NCBI RefSeq assembly: GCF_001184025.1
Contig: NZ_BBYG01000008.1
Span: 186,001-250,000 of the forward strand
Origin: Streptomyces maremycinicus
Lineage (GTDB): Bacteria > Actinomycetota > Actinomycetes > Streptomycetales > Streptomycetaceae
Length of the DNA stretch: 64,000 bases
Direction of reading: 5' to 3'
Of the stretch, positions 39,275 through 46,321 are shown in pieces. How positions within the stretch are numbered: position 1 is the stretch's first letter; every line of letters begins with the position of its first letter. The position numbers were made by a program, and so were the translations under genes. Below the pieces are notes generated by a model. The model made no database searches, was not told the origin of the DNA, and saw only the letters and a list, made by a program, of their open reading frames with translations.

Positions 39275-40819
39275 TTAGACGTTCCAGCCCTTCTCAGCCT
39301 CGGGGCCGTTGCGGGGGTCCTCGTGACGGGCGATGTCCTGCTCGTGCGCCTGCCGGAACAGCGGCCCCATGTCTTCGGCGACCGCGACGGCGCTCATCAG
39401 GGCGCCGAAGATGTCGTTGAAGCCGTCCGCGACTTCCTTCTCCAGCGGGAACTCAGAGTCGGAGCGCTCCGCGAGGATCTTCATCACGTTCGCCACCGAC
39501 GTGAGCGCGGCGGGCAGGCTCTCGACCATGGCGAGGATCTCCATGGCGTTCTCGGGGTCGTACTGGTTGGCGGCCTGCTCCATCTCGGAGGCGACCTCTT
39601 CGAACCGGAAACCGGACACGTGCTCTCCTTCACTCACCGCGGATGTGCTGGGGGTGGGAATGTCGGCGGCCGGGCGCTCCACCTGCTCGCCCAGGCCGTT
39701 CGTGCCGTCCTGTGCAGCCTCCGCATCGGCGGCGGCCTCCTGCTCGCGCAGGGTCTTGCGGGTGGCTTCATCCCGGGCCGCGCGCTGCTCGGTGGCGGTG
39801 CGGACGATTGCCTCGTACAGGCGGCGACCGGGGTGCATCAGCCACGGGATATCGAACCTGCGTCCGATTGGCGTGGTGAGCATGCCGAGCAGCCCGACCG
39901 GCAGCGCCAGCAGCGCGGCCAGCAGGCGACGGCCCTGGAAGCGGGCCGCGGACCTGCGCAGCGCCTTGCGCGCCGCCTTACGGGCCGGGGCCTTACGGAC
40001 CTGCGCCCGCTGCGCCGCGACCGTGGCGCCGGTCTTGGCGTCGCGCTGGTTGCGCTGCTTGGCGATGGCCGCATCCCGGGCCGCGCGCGCCTTGCGGACC
40101 GCGCCACCCGTCAGCCGGCCCGCCAGACCCGGACGCTTGGCCGCCCGGGCGGTCCCGGCCGCGGTCTTGGCGTTGCGGCGTGCATCGGCGACCGCGCGCC
40201 GGGCGTTCGTGGTCTGCGCCCGCTGCCCGCCGCGCGAGCCAGCCGCGGCCTTCTGTGCGGCCCGCAGCGTCTTGACCTGCCCGGCCCGAACCGCGGCTTT
40301 GCCCGCCGCGGTCGGCGCGTGCTTGGACAGGCTGTGACCGGTCTTGCTGGGAGTCTTCGCGGCGGTGTTGCGGCGGTGCTGGCCGGGCACCTTGCCCGAC
40401 CGGCCACCGCCACCACCAGCGCGCGAGCCTGCCGAACGGCTTCCCGAGCCACCACGGGCGCCCGTTCCGGCGCTGCGCAGACCCGCGGAGCGTGCGGCGG
40501 AACGACCGGCAGCGCGCGCCGCGGACCGGCGGGCCTCACGGCGCGGGCTCGCCTTGCGGGAGCGGGACGCGGCGACCGTACCGAGGACAACCATGCCGGT
40601 CGCGGCGACGGCCGCGGCGATCGGCCCACCGGCCAGCGAGGCGGCGGCGACCGCGCCGACGGTGCTGTTCGCGCCGGACAGGGCGAGCGGGACGATGGGC
40701 CACCCGCCGGGCGTGTGGTCCACCTCCTTCACCGCTGTGGCCTTGGCCACGGGCGGGGTGTTGGGCGGCGGGGGCGGTGCGGCCGGGACTACTACCGGCT
40801 CAGTGCTGAGTTCCGTCAT
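39275..40819 (-). CDS. large membrane-associated spread-type protein upstream of traB
   Basis: 514 residues from ATG 40819 (AAGGAG 11 bp before). Pro-rich start, then two hydrophobic stretches (WPIVPLALSGANSTVGAVAAAS and GPIAAAVAATGMVVLGTVA). A roughly 170-residue Arg/Ala/Gly-rich basic segment follows (RSAARAAGRSAARSAGLRSAG..), then another hydrophobic part (LLAALLALPVGLLGML) and an acidic helical C-terminus (EEVASEMEQAANQYDPENAMEIL). The basic region could bind DNA. It sits 2 bp before traB, where spd genes lie in Streptomyces elements; assignment as a spread protein is from context, not homology. Confidence 0.65.
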   Translation of the reverse strand: MTELSTEPVVVPAAPPPPPNTPPVAKATAVKEVDHTPGGWPIVPLALSGANSTVGAVAAASLAGGPIAAAVAATGMVVLGTVAASRSRKASPRREARRSAARAAGRSAARSAGLRSAGTGARGGSGSRSAGSRAGGGGGRSGKVPGQHRRNTAAKTPSKTGHSLSKHAPTAAGKAAVRAGQVKTLRAAQKAAAGSRGGQRAQTTNARRAVADARRNAKTAAGTARAAKRPGLAGRLTGGAVRKARAARDAAIAKQRNQRDAKTGATVAAQRAQVRKAPARKAARKALRRSAARFQGRRLLAALLALPVGLLGMLTTPIGRRFDIPWLMHPGRRLYEAIVRTATEQRAARDEATRKTLREQEAAADAEAAQDGTNGLGEQVERPAADIPTPSTSAVSEGEHVSGFRFEEVASEMEQAANQYDPENAMEILAMVESLPAALTSVANVMKILAERSDSEFPLEKEVADGFNDIFGALMSAVAVAEDMGPLFRQAHEQDIARHEDPRNGPEAEKGWNV

Positions 40820-40901
40820 GCTGTGGGCACTCCTTAAGGGGAGTAGGGCCCGACCGGAAGCCCTGGAAAGTTGCCGGTCGGGCCTGCTGACGTGTGGGGT
40901 T

Positions 40902-41243
40902 TCAGGCGGCGCGCTGTTCGTCGTCGGGGTAGGCGCAGGGCACGCACACGCCCAGCTGGGCGGGGATGACGTAGCCGGCATCCCGGAGGCACTGCGGGCA
41001 GGTGCGGCGAGCCTGGTTGGCCTTGTCCAGCGCGGCCTGCTTGGCCGGCGTCATGGGCCGTACGGGCTTCGCTGCCTCGATGAGGTAGAGGTAGGCGACC
41101 AGCGGGCCGCGCCGGTAGCGGGGCCGCTCGATCTGCGCGACCACGTCCTGACCTCCCGGGCGCAGTCCCTTCGCGCGGAGCTGACGTCGGGTGGCCAAGC
41201 CTTCCGGCGCGAGGCGCCAGGAGTAGACCGGTAAGGCGCTCAT
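40902..41243 (-). CDS. RRQRL-motif-like zinc-binding protein of the transfer operon
   Basis: 113 residues. Early RRQLRAKGLRPGGQDVVAQIER motif region and late CPQCLRDAGYVIPAQLGVCVPC, a four-cysteine zinc knuckle. This resembles the small RRQRL-type zinc proteins annotated on Streptomyces plasmids; function unknown, a nucleic-acid contact is plausible. The ATG overlaps the stop of the upstream DUF2637-type gene by 4 bp. Confidence 0.7.
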   Translation of the reverse strand: MSALPVYSWRLAPEGLATRRQLRAKGLRPGGQDVVAQIERPRYRRGPLVAYLYLIEAAKPVRPMTPAKQAALDKANQARRTCPQCLRDAGYVIPAQLGVCVPCAYPDDEQRAA

Positions 41244-42217
41244 CCCTGGCCCACGATCGCGAGTTGCGCGCCACCGTCACCGGGGTCGCGGTACTCGGCG
41301 TAGCGGGCGGAGACCCAGCCGACCGACCAGCCACACAGATCCGCGGCGCGCCGCACCGACACGCCCTCAGCGACCGCGGCGGCGACGATCCGCCGGGCGT
41401 GGTCCTCGGGCAGCTTGGTGTTCACGGGCGGACCATCGAGCAGCGCGGCGCGTTCACGGCGGGAGGCTTCCGCACGCTCGCGGGCCTCCTGCGCTACCCG
41501 TTCGGCGGCCTCGCGTTCAACGTGTTCACGGTTCCGCTCGCGCTGTTCACGCTCGCGTTCACGGCGTTCACGCCCCTCGCGTTCGGCAGCCTCGCGGGCG
41601 GCGCGGTCCTCGCGCTCCTCCCGACGTTGGCGTTCCTCCCGCTCGGTTGCTTCCGCGGCCAATCGGGCTTCGTGTTCACGCTGTTCACGCGCCAGCGTCG
41701 CGGCGTGCTCGCGCTCCTCGCGCGCTTCCCGCCGGGCGGCTTCCTCGCGCTCGCGGGCGGCCTGCTGGGCTGCTTCGCGTTCGGCCCGCTGCCGCGTCTC
41801 CAGCGCGGTGACGGCGGCGGTGATGGCGCGGCGGTAGGCGAGCCCGGTTTCCGCGGTGACGATCAGCAGGAGCGGCGCCACGGAATGGACCGCCACTCCG
41901 ACCAGGTCTTTCTGCAACGCGGAGTCGGCGGTGTTGAGGGCGAGGGTCATGGTGCCGGTCATCCACCGCAGCACGATCGGCCACCGGCCGCCGTGCCCAC
42001 CCAGGCGGGCAAGGACGGAGTCGAGACGGACCACGATGACCACCGCGGCGTCCACGACGAGCGGCAGGATCGGCGCCGTCCACCCCCACTTGGCGGGGGT
42101 GTGAGCGGACATGAGCGGGGTGACGGTGAGGATCGAGTACAGCATGGCGCCGCACACGATCAGCCACGTCCCCACGTTCAGCGCGCGCTCTGCTGAACGG
42201 ATATGAACACCGTTCAC
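41240..42217 (-). CDS. DUF2637-like membrane protein with coiled coil and C-terminal HTH
   Basis: 325 residues from a GTG overlapping the upstream stop (GTGA). Four membrane helices in residues 14-125 (VGTWLIVCGAMLYSILTV, LPLVVDAAVVIVVRL, HSVAPLLLIVTAETG). A roughly 120-residue Glu/Arg-rich uninterrupted coiled coil follows (about 138-258). Then comes a helix-turn-helix at about 275-306 (RRIVAAAVAEGVSVRRAADL, GWSVGWVSARY). The DUF2637 membrane part is typical of actinobacterial conjugative elements (SpdA/SpdB-like). A membrane anchor joined to a DNA-reading domain suggests tethering of element DNA at the septum, which is inference. Confidence 0.75.
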   Translation of the reverse strand: MNGVHIRSAERALNVGTWLIVCGAMLYSILTVTPLMSAHTPAKWGWTAPILPLVVDAAVVIVVRLDSVLARLGGHGGRWPIVLRWMTGTMTLALNTADSALQKDLVGVAVHSVAPLLLIVTAETGLAYRRAITAAVTALETRQRAEREAAQQAAREREEAARREAREEREHAATLAREQREHEARLAAEATEREERQRREEREDRAAREAAEREGRERREREREQRERNREHVEREAAERVAQEARERAEASRRERAALLDGPPVNTKLPEDHARRIVAAAVAEGVSVRRAADLCGWSVGWVSARYAEYRDPGDGGAQLAIVGQG

Positions 42218-42504
42218 GCGGCAGCCTCCTGCCGTGAACGCACCCAGACGGAGGCGAGCAGCCATACCGGCGAGGCGGGGTCGTCGGGGTCCGTGCTGAA
42301 CTCCGTCCACTCCCACTCAGCCGCCGGCGCCTGAACGAACCCAAGCGCCGTGAGCGCCTGCGCCCGCTCCGTGAACGTCGGCACCCGCTCACCGGGACCG
42401 AAGCTGTGCTCGGGCCACGGATCGAGCGAACCGCGCACTACCACGTACAGGCGCCAGCCACCCTGGCTCGCGGACAGTTGCGCCCGCAGTTCCCGTGCCA
42501 TCAC
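42214..42504 (-). CDS. small conserved element protein (DUF6303-like)
   Basis: 96 residues, no membrane segment. LRAQLSASQGGWRLYVVVRG, FTERAQALTALGFV and WEWTEFSTDPDDPASPVWLLASVWVR suggest a small alpha/beta fold. I recall similar proteins under DUF6303 in Streptomyces elements but cannot verify it. Coupled at both ends: ATGA overlap with the 85-residue gene before it and GTGA overlap with the DUF2637-type gene after it. Confidence 0.7.
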   Translation of the reverse strand: MMARELRAQLSASQGGWRLYVVVRGSLDPWPEHSFGPGERVPTFTERAQALTALGFVQAPAAEWEWTEFSTDPDDPASPVWLLASVWVRSRQEAAA

Positions 42505-42758
42505 GCCACCGCACCCGAGACGGTGCGGTTGGCGAGCGTCGCCCGCTCGGACAGCACCCGGCGCCGGTCGCGGCGCACCCGCCGCTGGTCCAGCTCGGTG
42601 GGCGCCTGGTCCAGCAGCGCGATCTGGACGTCCAGCGCCTCGACGTCCGCGAGGATCCCCGGCATCTCAGCCTCGATCGCGTCCAGCTCGCCGTCCGTCG
42701 GCTCCATCCAGTCGGCGAACGCGGTAACAGCGTCCTGAACAGTGACGATGTGTTCCAT
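42501..42758 (-). CDS. small conserved element protein (DUF6284-like), first gene of the transfer operon
   Basis: 85 residues from ATG 42758 with GGGAGAA 9 bp before it. MEHIVTVQDAVTAFADWMEPTDGELDAIEAEMP, followed by the helical VQIALLDQAPTELDQRRVRRDRRRVL, is the pattern I associate with DUF6284, a small helical protein of Streptomyces elements with unknown role. It opens the leftward operon that runs through the spread genes to traB; a hairpin lies in its leader. Confidence 0.7.
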   Translation of the reverse strand: MEHIVTVQDAVTAFADWMEPTDGELDAIEAEMPGILADVEALDVQIALLDQAPTELDQRRVRRDRRRVLSERATLANRTVSGAVA

Positions 42759-42796
42759 TGGGTCGTGTTCTCCCTGCAAGGTGGAACGGCCCGAAT

Positions 42797-42826
42797 GCGG
42801 CTCCCGGGAGGCACCCCGGGAGCCGC
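42797..42826. other. 12-bp stem-loop in the leader of the transfer operon
   Basis: GCGGCTCCCGGG pairs with CCCGGGAGCCGC around a 6-nt loop, 39 bp before the first transfer gene. The gene-free stretch 42759-43119 holds this hairpin and the GntR boxes; no gene is seen in it. The hairpin could attenuate transfer-gene transcription. Confidence 0.5.
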
Positions 42827-43042
42827 TCGCCGTTGTTGTTGGTCTGCTCGGCCGAGCAGCCACGGCCCATGACGCCCCGTGGAAAGGCGTCAAGGACCGT
42901 GAGCACTCGGGCTCACTTCGCGATCCATCGACCGCCCGTGTACAGGCGGCTGGATCGGCACTCTGTTGAGTTTTCAATCAATGCGTGCTCACTTCGTACT
43001 CACCCCCCGTCGTGCGGGGGCTTTCTTCCGGGCACATCCCTA

Positions 43043-43090
43043 AGGTTCCCTAGGGTTCCCTGCGGTGTCAAGCGGTAAGGTAGGGAACCT
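43043..43090. promoter_or_regulatory. candidate GntR operator boxes
   Basis: AGGTTCCCT (43043-43051), GGGTTCCCT (43053-43061) and the inverse AGGGAACCT (43082-43090) lie in the divergent region between the transfer operon and the gntR gene, the last box 29 bp before the gntR start. Boxes 1 and 3 are exact inverse copies. Suits a dimeric GntR repressor controlling itself and transfer, as KorSA does in pSAM2. Confidence 0.6.
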
Positions 43091-43119
43091 CAGGGAAGTG
43101 ACGACAGGGAGCAGGCGAT

Positions 43120-43878
43120 ATGGCAGGCCAGGCCGACAATCGGGCGCCGTACGCGAAGATTGCCGCCCACTACACGGAGCTGATTACGTCCGGTCAGCTA
43201 CAGCCGGGGTCACTCTTGCCAAGCATCAAGAACCTCGCGGAAGAGTGGAAAGTGAGCACCGCGACGGCAGAGAAAGCCTTGCGCAAGCTGCGCAACGAGG
43301 GTCTCGTGCGAGGGATCCACGGGATCGGGACGGAGGTCCTGGACCAGCCGGCGCCTATGTCTTCGGGCTCCCAACGCCAGGACCGGGGGCGCCGTACCGG
43401 GTCTAGCTGGGGGGCGGGTGAACGGTCTGACTCGCATCAGGCCGGTGTGGTCCCCGCGCCCGCTGAAGTCTCTCAGGCGCTGGACATTCAGCCCGGCTCC
43501 GACGTGATCCGCCGAAGCCGGGTTTACCGAGACCGGCACGGCATCGTGGCCCACAGCACGTCATGGATTCCTGCTAGGTACGGGAAGTTGATCCCCCAAC
43601 TGGCGGCGAGTGAGCGACTGACAGGGGGAACGTCACTCCAGCTCATTGCGCAAGTGACTGGCCATCCGATCAGTCACCGCATCGACACGGCCTCTGCACG
43701 TTTGCTCACCCCTGAGTACGCACGGCTCTTGGAGCTGAATCCCGAAGATCCGTCGGCGGAGCCGGTGGTCGTGATGACGGCGAAGTTCGTCGACAGCGAA
43801 GGCAACATCGTGGAGTACGGCGTGGATCTCGGAGGCCCTGGCCGTACATGGCGCACAGAATCGGAGGTCGCTCCATGA
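43120..43878 (+). CDS. GntR/HutC-type regulator of the element (KorSA-like)
   Basis: 252 residues. N-terminal winged HTH (YAKIAAHYTELITSGQLQPGSLLPSIKNLAEEWKVSTATAEKALR..GLVRGIHGIGTEV), a Ser/Gly/Arg-rich linker (about 80-105) and a C-terminal UTRA effector domain (SDVIRRSRVYRDRHGIVAHSTSWIPA..). Same family and place as KorSA, the repressor of pSAM2 transfer. It likely represses the leftward transfer operon and itself through the boxes just upstream. Its TGA overlaps the ATG of the kinase gene, so the two are made together. Confidence 0.85.
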   Translation: MAGQADNRAPYAKIAAHYTELITSGQLQPGSLLPSIKNLAEEWKVSTATAEKALRKLRNEGLVRGIHGIGTEVLDQPAPMSSGSQRQDRGRRTGSSWGAGERSDSHQAGVVPAPAEVSQALDIQPGSDVIRRSRVYRDRHGIVAHSTSWIPARYGKLIPQLAASERLTGGTSLQLIAQVTGHPISHRIDTASARLLTPEYARLLELNPEDPSAEPVVVMTAKFVDSEGNIVEYGVDLGGPGRTWRTESEVAP

Positions 43879-44555
43879 CGGTCATGGATGACACTCTCGC
43901 GAGCGTGCTCGAAGACCGCCTGGGGGCGCTGCTCGAGGCCCGTAGGGCTGGCACAATCACGCTCGAAGCCGAAGCGGAGATGGCCGCCATCTCCCAGACC
44001 ATGACGAGACCGATGCCGCCACGCCCACCGTTCTGTGTCCTGATGGCCGGACTACCCGGCTCCGGCAAGACGACTTTGTCCCGTGTCCTCACGGACCGTG
44101 GATTCGTCCGGCTATGCCCTGACGAAGAGATGTACCGTCGGCACGGCGTGTATGGGGTGGACTTTCCCCGGGGGATCTTCCCCACGCTTGAACAGCCGGT
44201 CCTGGATGACGTGGCAGAGGAACTCAGGGAGCAACTCAAAGCCGGGCGTGATGTCGTGGTTGACCACGGCTTTTGGACGCCTGAGGTACGGGCTGCGTGG
44301 CGAGCAATCGCCACCGACGTTGGCGCCACCCCCGTACTCGTGTATCTCGCAGCAAGCCACGAAGAATTGTGGGCGAGGGTCAGCAAGCGCAACGAATTCC
44401 ACGCTGACGATCCCAACTCGATCTACTTCTCAGAGAGCGACCTTCAGCGGTACCGAACACGGTTCATCCCGCCTGAGGCGGACGAACCGTACATCCTGTA
44501 CGACGGTGATGCAGCGGCCGTGATCGCGGCTCTGGAGACCGCTCCCGGGGCCTGA
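43875..44555 (+). CDS. P-loop kinase-like ATPase coupled to the element regulator
   Basis: 226 residues; GGAGG lies 6 bp before the ATG. After a 50-residue helical N-terminus comes CVLMAGLPGSGKTTLSRVLTDRGFVRLCPDE (Walker A GLPGSGKT at 59-66), then VVVDHGFWTPEVRAAW, a Walker B-like strand with a catalytic Asp, and WARVSKRNEF, a lid-like Arg cluster. This is the AAA_33/polynucleotide-kinase or aminoglycoside-phosphotransferase-like group; substrate unknown. It is the last gene before attR. In pSAM2 the gene in a comparable setting (pif, a Nudix protein) gives transfer immunity, so an immunity or defence role is a hypothesis. Confidence 0.75.
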   Translation: MTVMDDTLASVLEDRLGALLEARRAGTITLEAEAEMAAISQTMTRPMPPRPPFCVLMAGLPGSGKTTLSRVLTDRGFVRLCPDEEMYRRHGVYGVDFPRGIFPTLEQPVLDDVAEELREQLKAGRDVVVDHGFWTPEVRAAWRAIATDVGATPVLVYLAASHEELWARVSKRNEFHADDPNSIYFSESDLQRYRTRFIPPEADEPYILYDGDAAAVIAALETAPGA

Positions 44556-44573
44556 TTCCCCCAGGTGTCCCCC
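44554..44573. promoter_or_regulatory. candidate integrase arm-type sites (right)
   Basis: GATTCCCCC at 44554 and GTGTCCCCC at 44565, again 11 bp apart and in the same orientation as the pair near attL; 53 bp from the attR core. Confidence 0.4.
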
Positions 44574-44626
44574 AGAAGCGGTAGCCGCAGGAAAGACCGC
44601 AGGTCAAGACCATCGAACCCGTCCCG

Positions 44627-44683
44627 CTGTAAATCTGCCGGCTCAGCCTTCCCAGGTTCGAATCCTGGCGCCGCCACGCTGAG
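44627..44683 (+). repeat. attR core, 57-bp direct repeat (3' half of tRNA-Tyr)
   Basis: Identical to 31913-31969. It contains anticodon loop, variable arm, T-arm and acceptor 3' strand but no 5' half, so it is not a functional tRNA gene. Marks the right end of the element. Confidence 0.97.
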
Positions 44684-44689
44684 AGAGGG

Positions 44690-44728
44690 AACCCCTCCGA
44701 ACTGCGGAAACGCAGAGCGGAGGGGTTT
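44690..44728 (+). terminator. displaced original terminator of tRNA-Tyr
   Basis: AACCCCTCCG pairs with CGGAGGGGTT, with an inner TGCG/CGCA stem, followed by TCTTCG. It resembles the hairpin at 31972 in design but not in loop sequence. Confidence 0.75.
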
Positions 44729-44765
44729 CTTCGTCTGCACGGGGAAACCCGGGCGGTCGCGCGAC

Positions 44766-45077
44766 TCACTTCCCTTCGGCGGAGTCCTCCGGGGGTTCGG
44801 AGGCTTCGGACGTGGGCGTCTTCGCCGCTCTTTTCACCTCTGCCTCGACGTCGTTCCGTGGTCTGTTCTCGTCCTTGGCGTGTTCGGTCACCGCCGCCTG
44901 GACGTCGCGGGCGAGGTCGCGCCAGGCGCGCCAGGCGGTTTCGTAGGTGTCGGTCTGGATCTCCGGCCAGGGGGTGGCCGTGGGTGCGCCGTACGTGTCC
45001 CGCAGCGCTTCGACCCTCGCGTGTGCCTCGTCGGCCGCGCGTTGCTTCTCCACGAGTTCCTCGAAGGTATGTGCCAC
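44766..45077 (-). CDS. conserved small hypothetical protein, helical
   Basis: 103 residues from a GTG at 45077 (VAHTFEELVEKQRAADEAHARVEALRDTYG); the frame is open to 45323 but the upstream part lacks coding character. Strongly helical with a charged, likely coiled N-terminal half and an acidic, Lys/Pro-rich C-terminus. Neither a family nor a function can be named. No clear ribosome site precedes the GTG, so translation may be leaderless. Confidence 0.6.
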   Translation of the reverse strand: MAHTFEELVEKQRAADEAHARVEALRDTYGAPTATPWPEIQTDTYETAWRAWRDLARDVQAAVTEHAKDENRPRNDVEAEVKRAAKTPTSEASEPPEDSAEGK

Positions 45078-45175
45078 GTGTACGGATGCTAAGGAGGTGG
45101 CCGCACTTCCGCGCGGCGAGCGGGGCGCGTCCCGTCGCGGGGTACCCGCGTGGCCCACTGGGGCAGACTGATCAC

Positions 45176-45397
45176 ATGTCCAGCGCGTCCAGCCGTCGTA
45201 GAACCTGTCCGGTATGCCGTCGCGAGATCGCCGTCGTCGCCGGACGGTTCGCCCGGCACGACCCGCCGGGGGCGCGCGGGACCGGGGACCTCGTCTCCTG
45301 CCCCGGCTCCCGCAGTACGGCACAACTGGGTGCTGCCCAGCCGTCGTTGGACGGCTATGTGGTCCCGGATTTCCCGGGACAGCTGCCCCTCTTCTAG
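45176..45397 (+). CDS. small zinc-ribbon-like hypothetical protein
   Basis: 73 residues, ATG 45176. CPVCRREIAVVAGRFARHDPPGARGTGDLVSCPGS contains CPVC plus a His and a fourth Cys, a plausible zinc ribbon. The ending GYVVPDFPGQLPLF is typical of small actinobacterial proteins of this type. Divergent from the 103-residue gene with 98 bp between them. Confidence 0.65.
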   Translation: MSSASSRRRTCPVCRREIAVVAGRFARHDPPGARGTGDLVSCPGSRSTAQLGAAQPSLDGYVVPDFPGQLPLF

Positions 45398-45452
45398 GCC
45401 CGCTGCCAGGCCCGCTTCGTGACGACGGTGTTCCTCGGTCGCGCGGCGTTCC

Positions 45453-46109
45453 TCAGTTGCCCGCGACCGCCTTGACCGCGACCGGCACCGGCGCCGAGCC
45501 GCTGATCAGCTCCAGGGTGAGGCCCGCCGTCGCCGGGGTGTCGAGCAGTTCGGCGATCACGGCGGCCACGTCGTCGCGCGGGACGGAGCCGCGGCCCGTT
45601 CGGGCCTCGAGACGGACCAGGCCGGTCCCGGCGTCGTCCGTCAGCGTGCCCGGGCGCAGGATCGTCCAGTCGAGGGAAGTCAGGCCCTGCACGTGCGCGT
45701 CCGCCTCGCCCTTGGCGCGCAGATAGACGTCGAAGACCTCGTTGCCGCGGTGATCCGGGTCCGCGCCCATGGAGGACACGATCACGAAGCGCCGGACGCC
45801 CGCCCGGACCGCCGCGTCCGCGAACAGGACCGCCGCTCCCTTGTCCACGGTGTCCTTGCGGTTCACCCCGCTGCCGGGGCCGGCACCCGCCGCGAAGACC
45901 GCCGCGTCCGCGCCGCGCAGCCGCTCCGCGACCGCCTCGACGGACGCCGACTCCAGGTCCAGGACGACCGGTTCGGCACCGGCCGCCCTCAGGTCGTCGG
46001 CCTGTTCCGCCTTGCGGATGATCCCCGCGACCTCGTTCCCGCGCGCGGCGAGCAGACGCTCCAGCCGCAGCGCGATCTGACCATGACCACCAGCGATGAC
46101 AATGCGCAT
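45453..46109 (-). CDS. NAD(P)-binding SDR-type reductase (YwnB/YhfK-like)
   Basis: 218 residues. MRIVIAGGHGQIALRLERLL has the NAD(P) loop GGHGQIA; VFAAGAGPGSG, VDKGAAVLFADAA and FVIVSSMGAD follow, the pattern of atypical SDR5-type epimerase-like proteins, with an SxxLDWTILRPGTL substrate loop. Likely a flavin- or nucleotide-binding reductase of unknown substrate. ATG at 46109; the open frame continues far upstream without coding value. A perfect 30-bp tandem duplication lies just before it. Confidence 0.8.
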   Translation of the reverse strand: MRIVIAGGHGQIALRLERLLAARGNEVAGIIRKAEQADDLRAAGAEPVVLDLESASVEAVAERLRGADAAVFAAGAGPGSGVNRKDTVDKGAAVLFADAAVRAGVRRFVIVSSMGADPDHRGNEVFDVYLRAKGEADAHVQGLTSLDWTILRPGTLTDDAGTGLVRLEARTGRGSVPRDDVAAVIAELLDTPATAGLTLELISGSAPVPVAVKAVAGN

Positions 46110-46125
46110 GTTTCCGACCGTACGC

Positions 46126-46185
46126 CCGCACCACCGCATCTGCCGCACGGCTTCGCCGCACCACCGCATCTGCCGCACGGCTTCG
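46126..46185. repeat. two perfect 30-bp tandem repeats
   Basis: Units at 46126-46155 and 46156-46185, identical (each begins CCGCACCACCGCATCTGCCG). They lie 17 bp upstream of the start codon of the reductase gene, in its promoter/leader zone. Confidence 0.9.
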
Positions 46186-46321
46186 CCGGAAGCCCGGCCC
46201 GGTGCCGCCCGACTCCCCGGTCCCGTCCGCGCCGTCCTGTGCGCGCCATCCTGTGCCCGCCGCGCCGCGCCGCGCCGTGCCGTGCCTGTCGTCCCGGCCC
46301 GCCGTGCCGGGCCCCGTGGTC

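Larger units (their letters stand above)
31913..44626. mobile_element. SLP1-type integrative and conjugative element (AICE), 12.7 kb
   Basis: One att core plus the DNA to the next core is 12,714 bp. It contains all AICE modules: tyrosine integrase and excisionase next to attL, a prim-pol-based replication set, the single-protein TraB DNA translocase with accessory spread-type membrane proteins, and a GntR regulator. Except for the GntR-kinase pair near attR, genes run leftward. No resistance or metabolic cargo is evident; the P-loop kinase is the only non-obvious gene. SLP1 of S. coelicolor is known to integrate in the tRNA-Tyr gene, the same site. Confidence 0.93.

Noticed and set aside
44627..44683. 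Second tRNA-Tyr gene
   Set aside because: Only the 3' half exists; no 5' acceptor or D-arm precedes it. It is attR.
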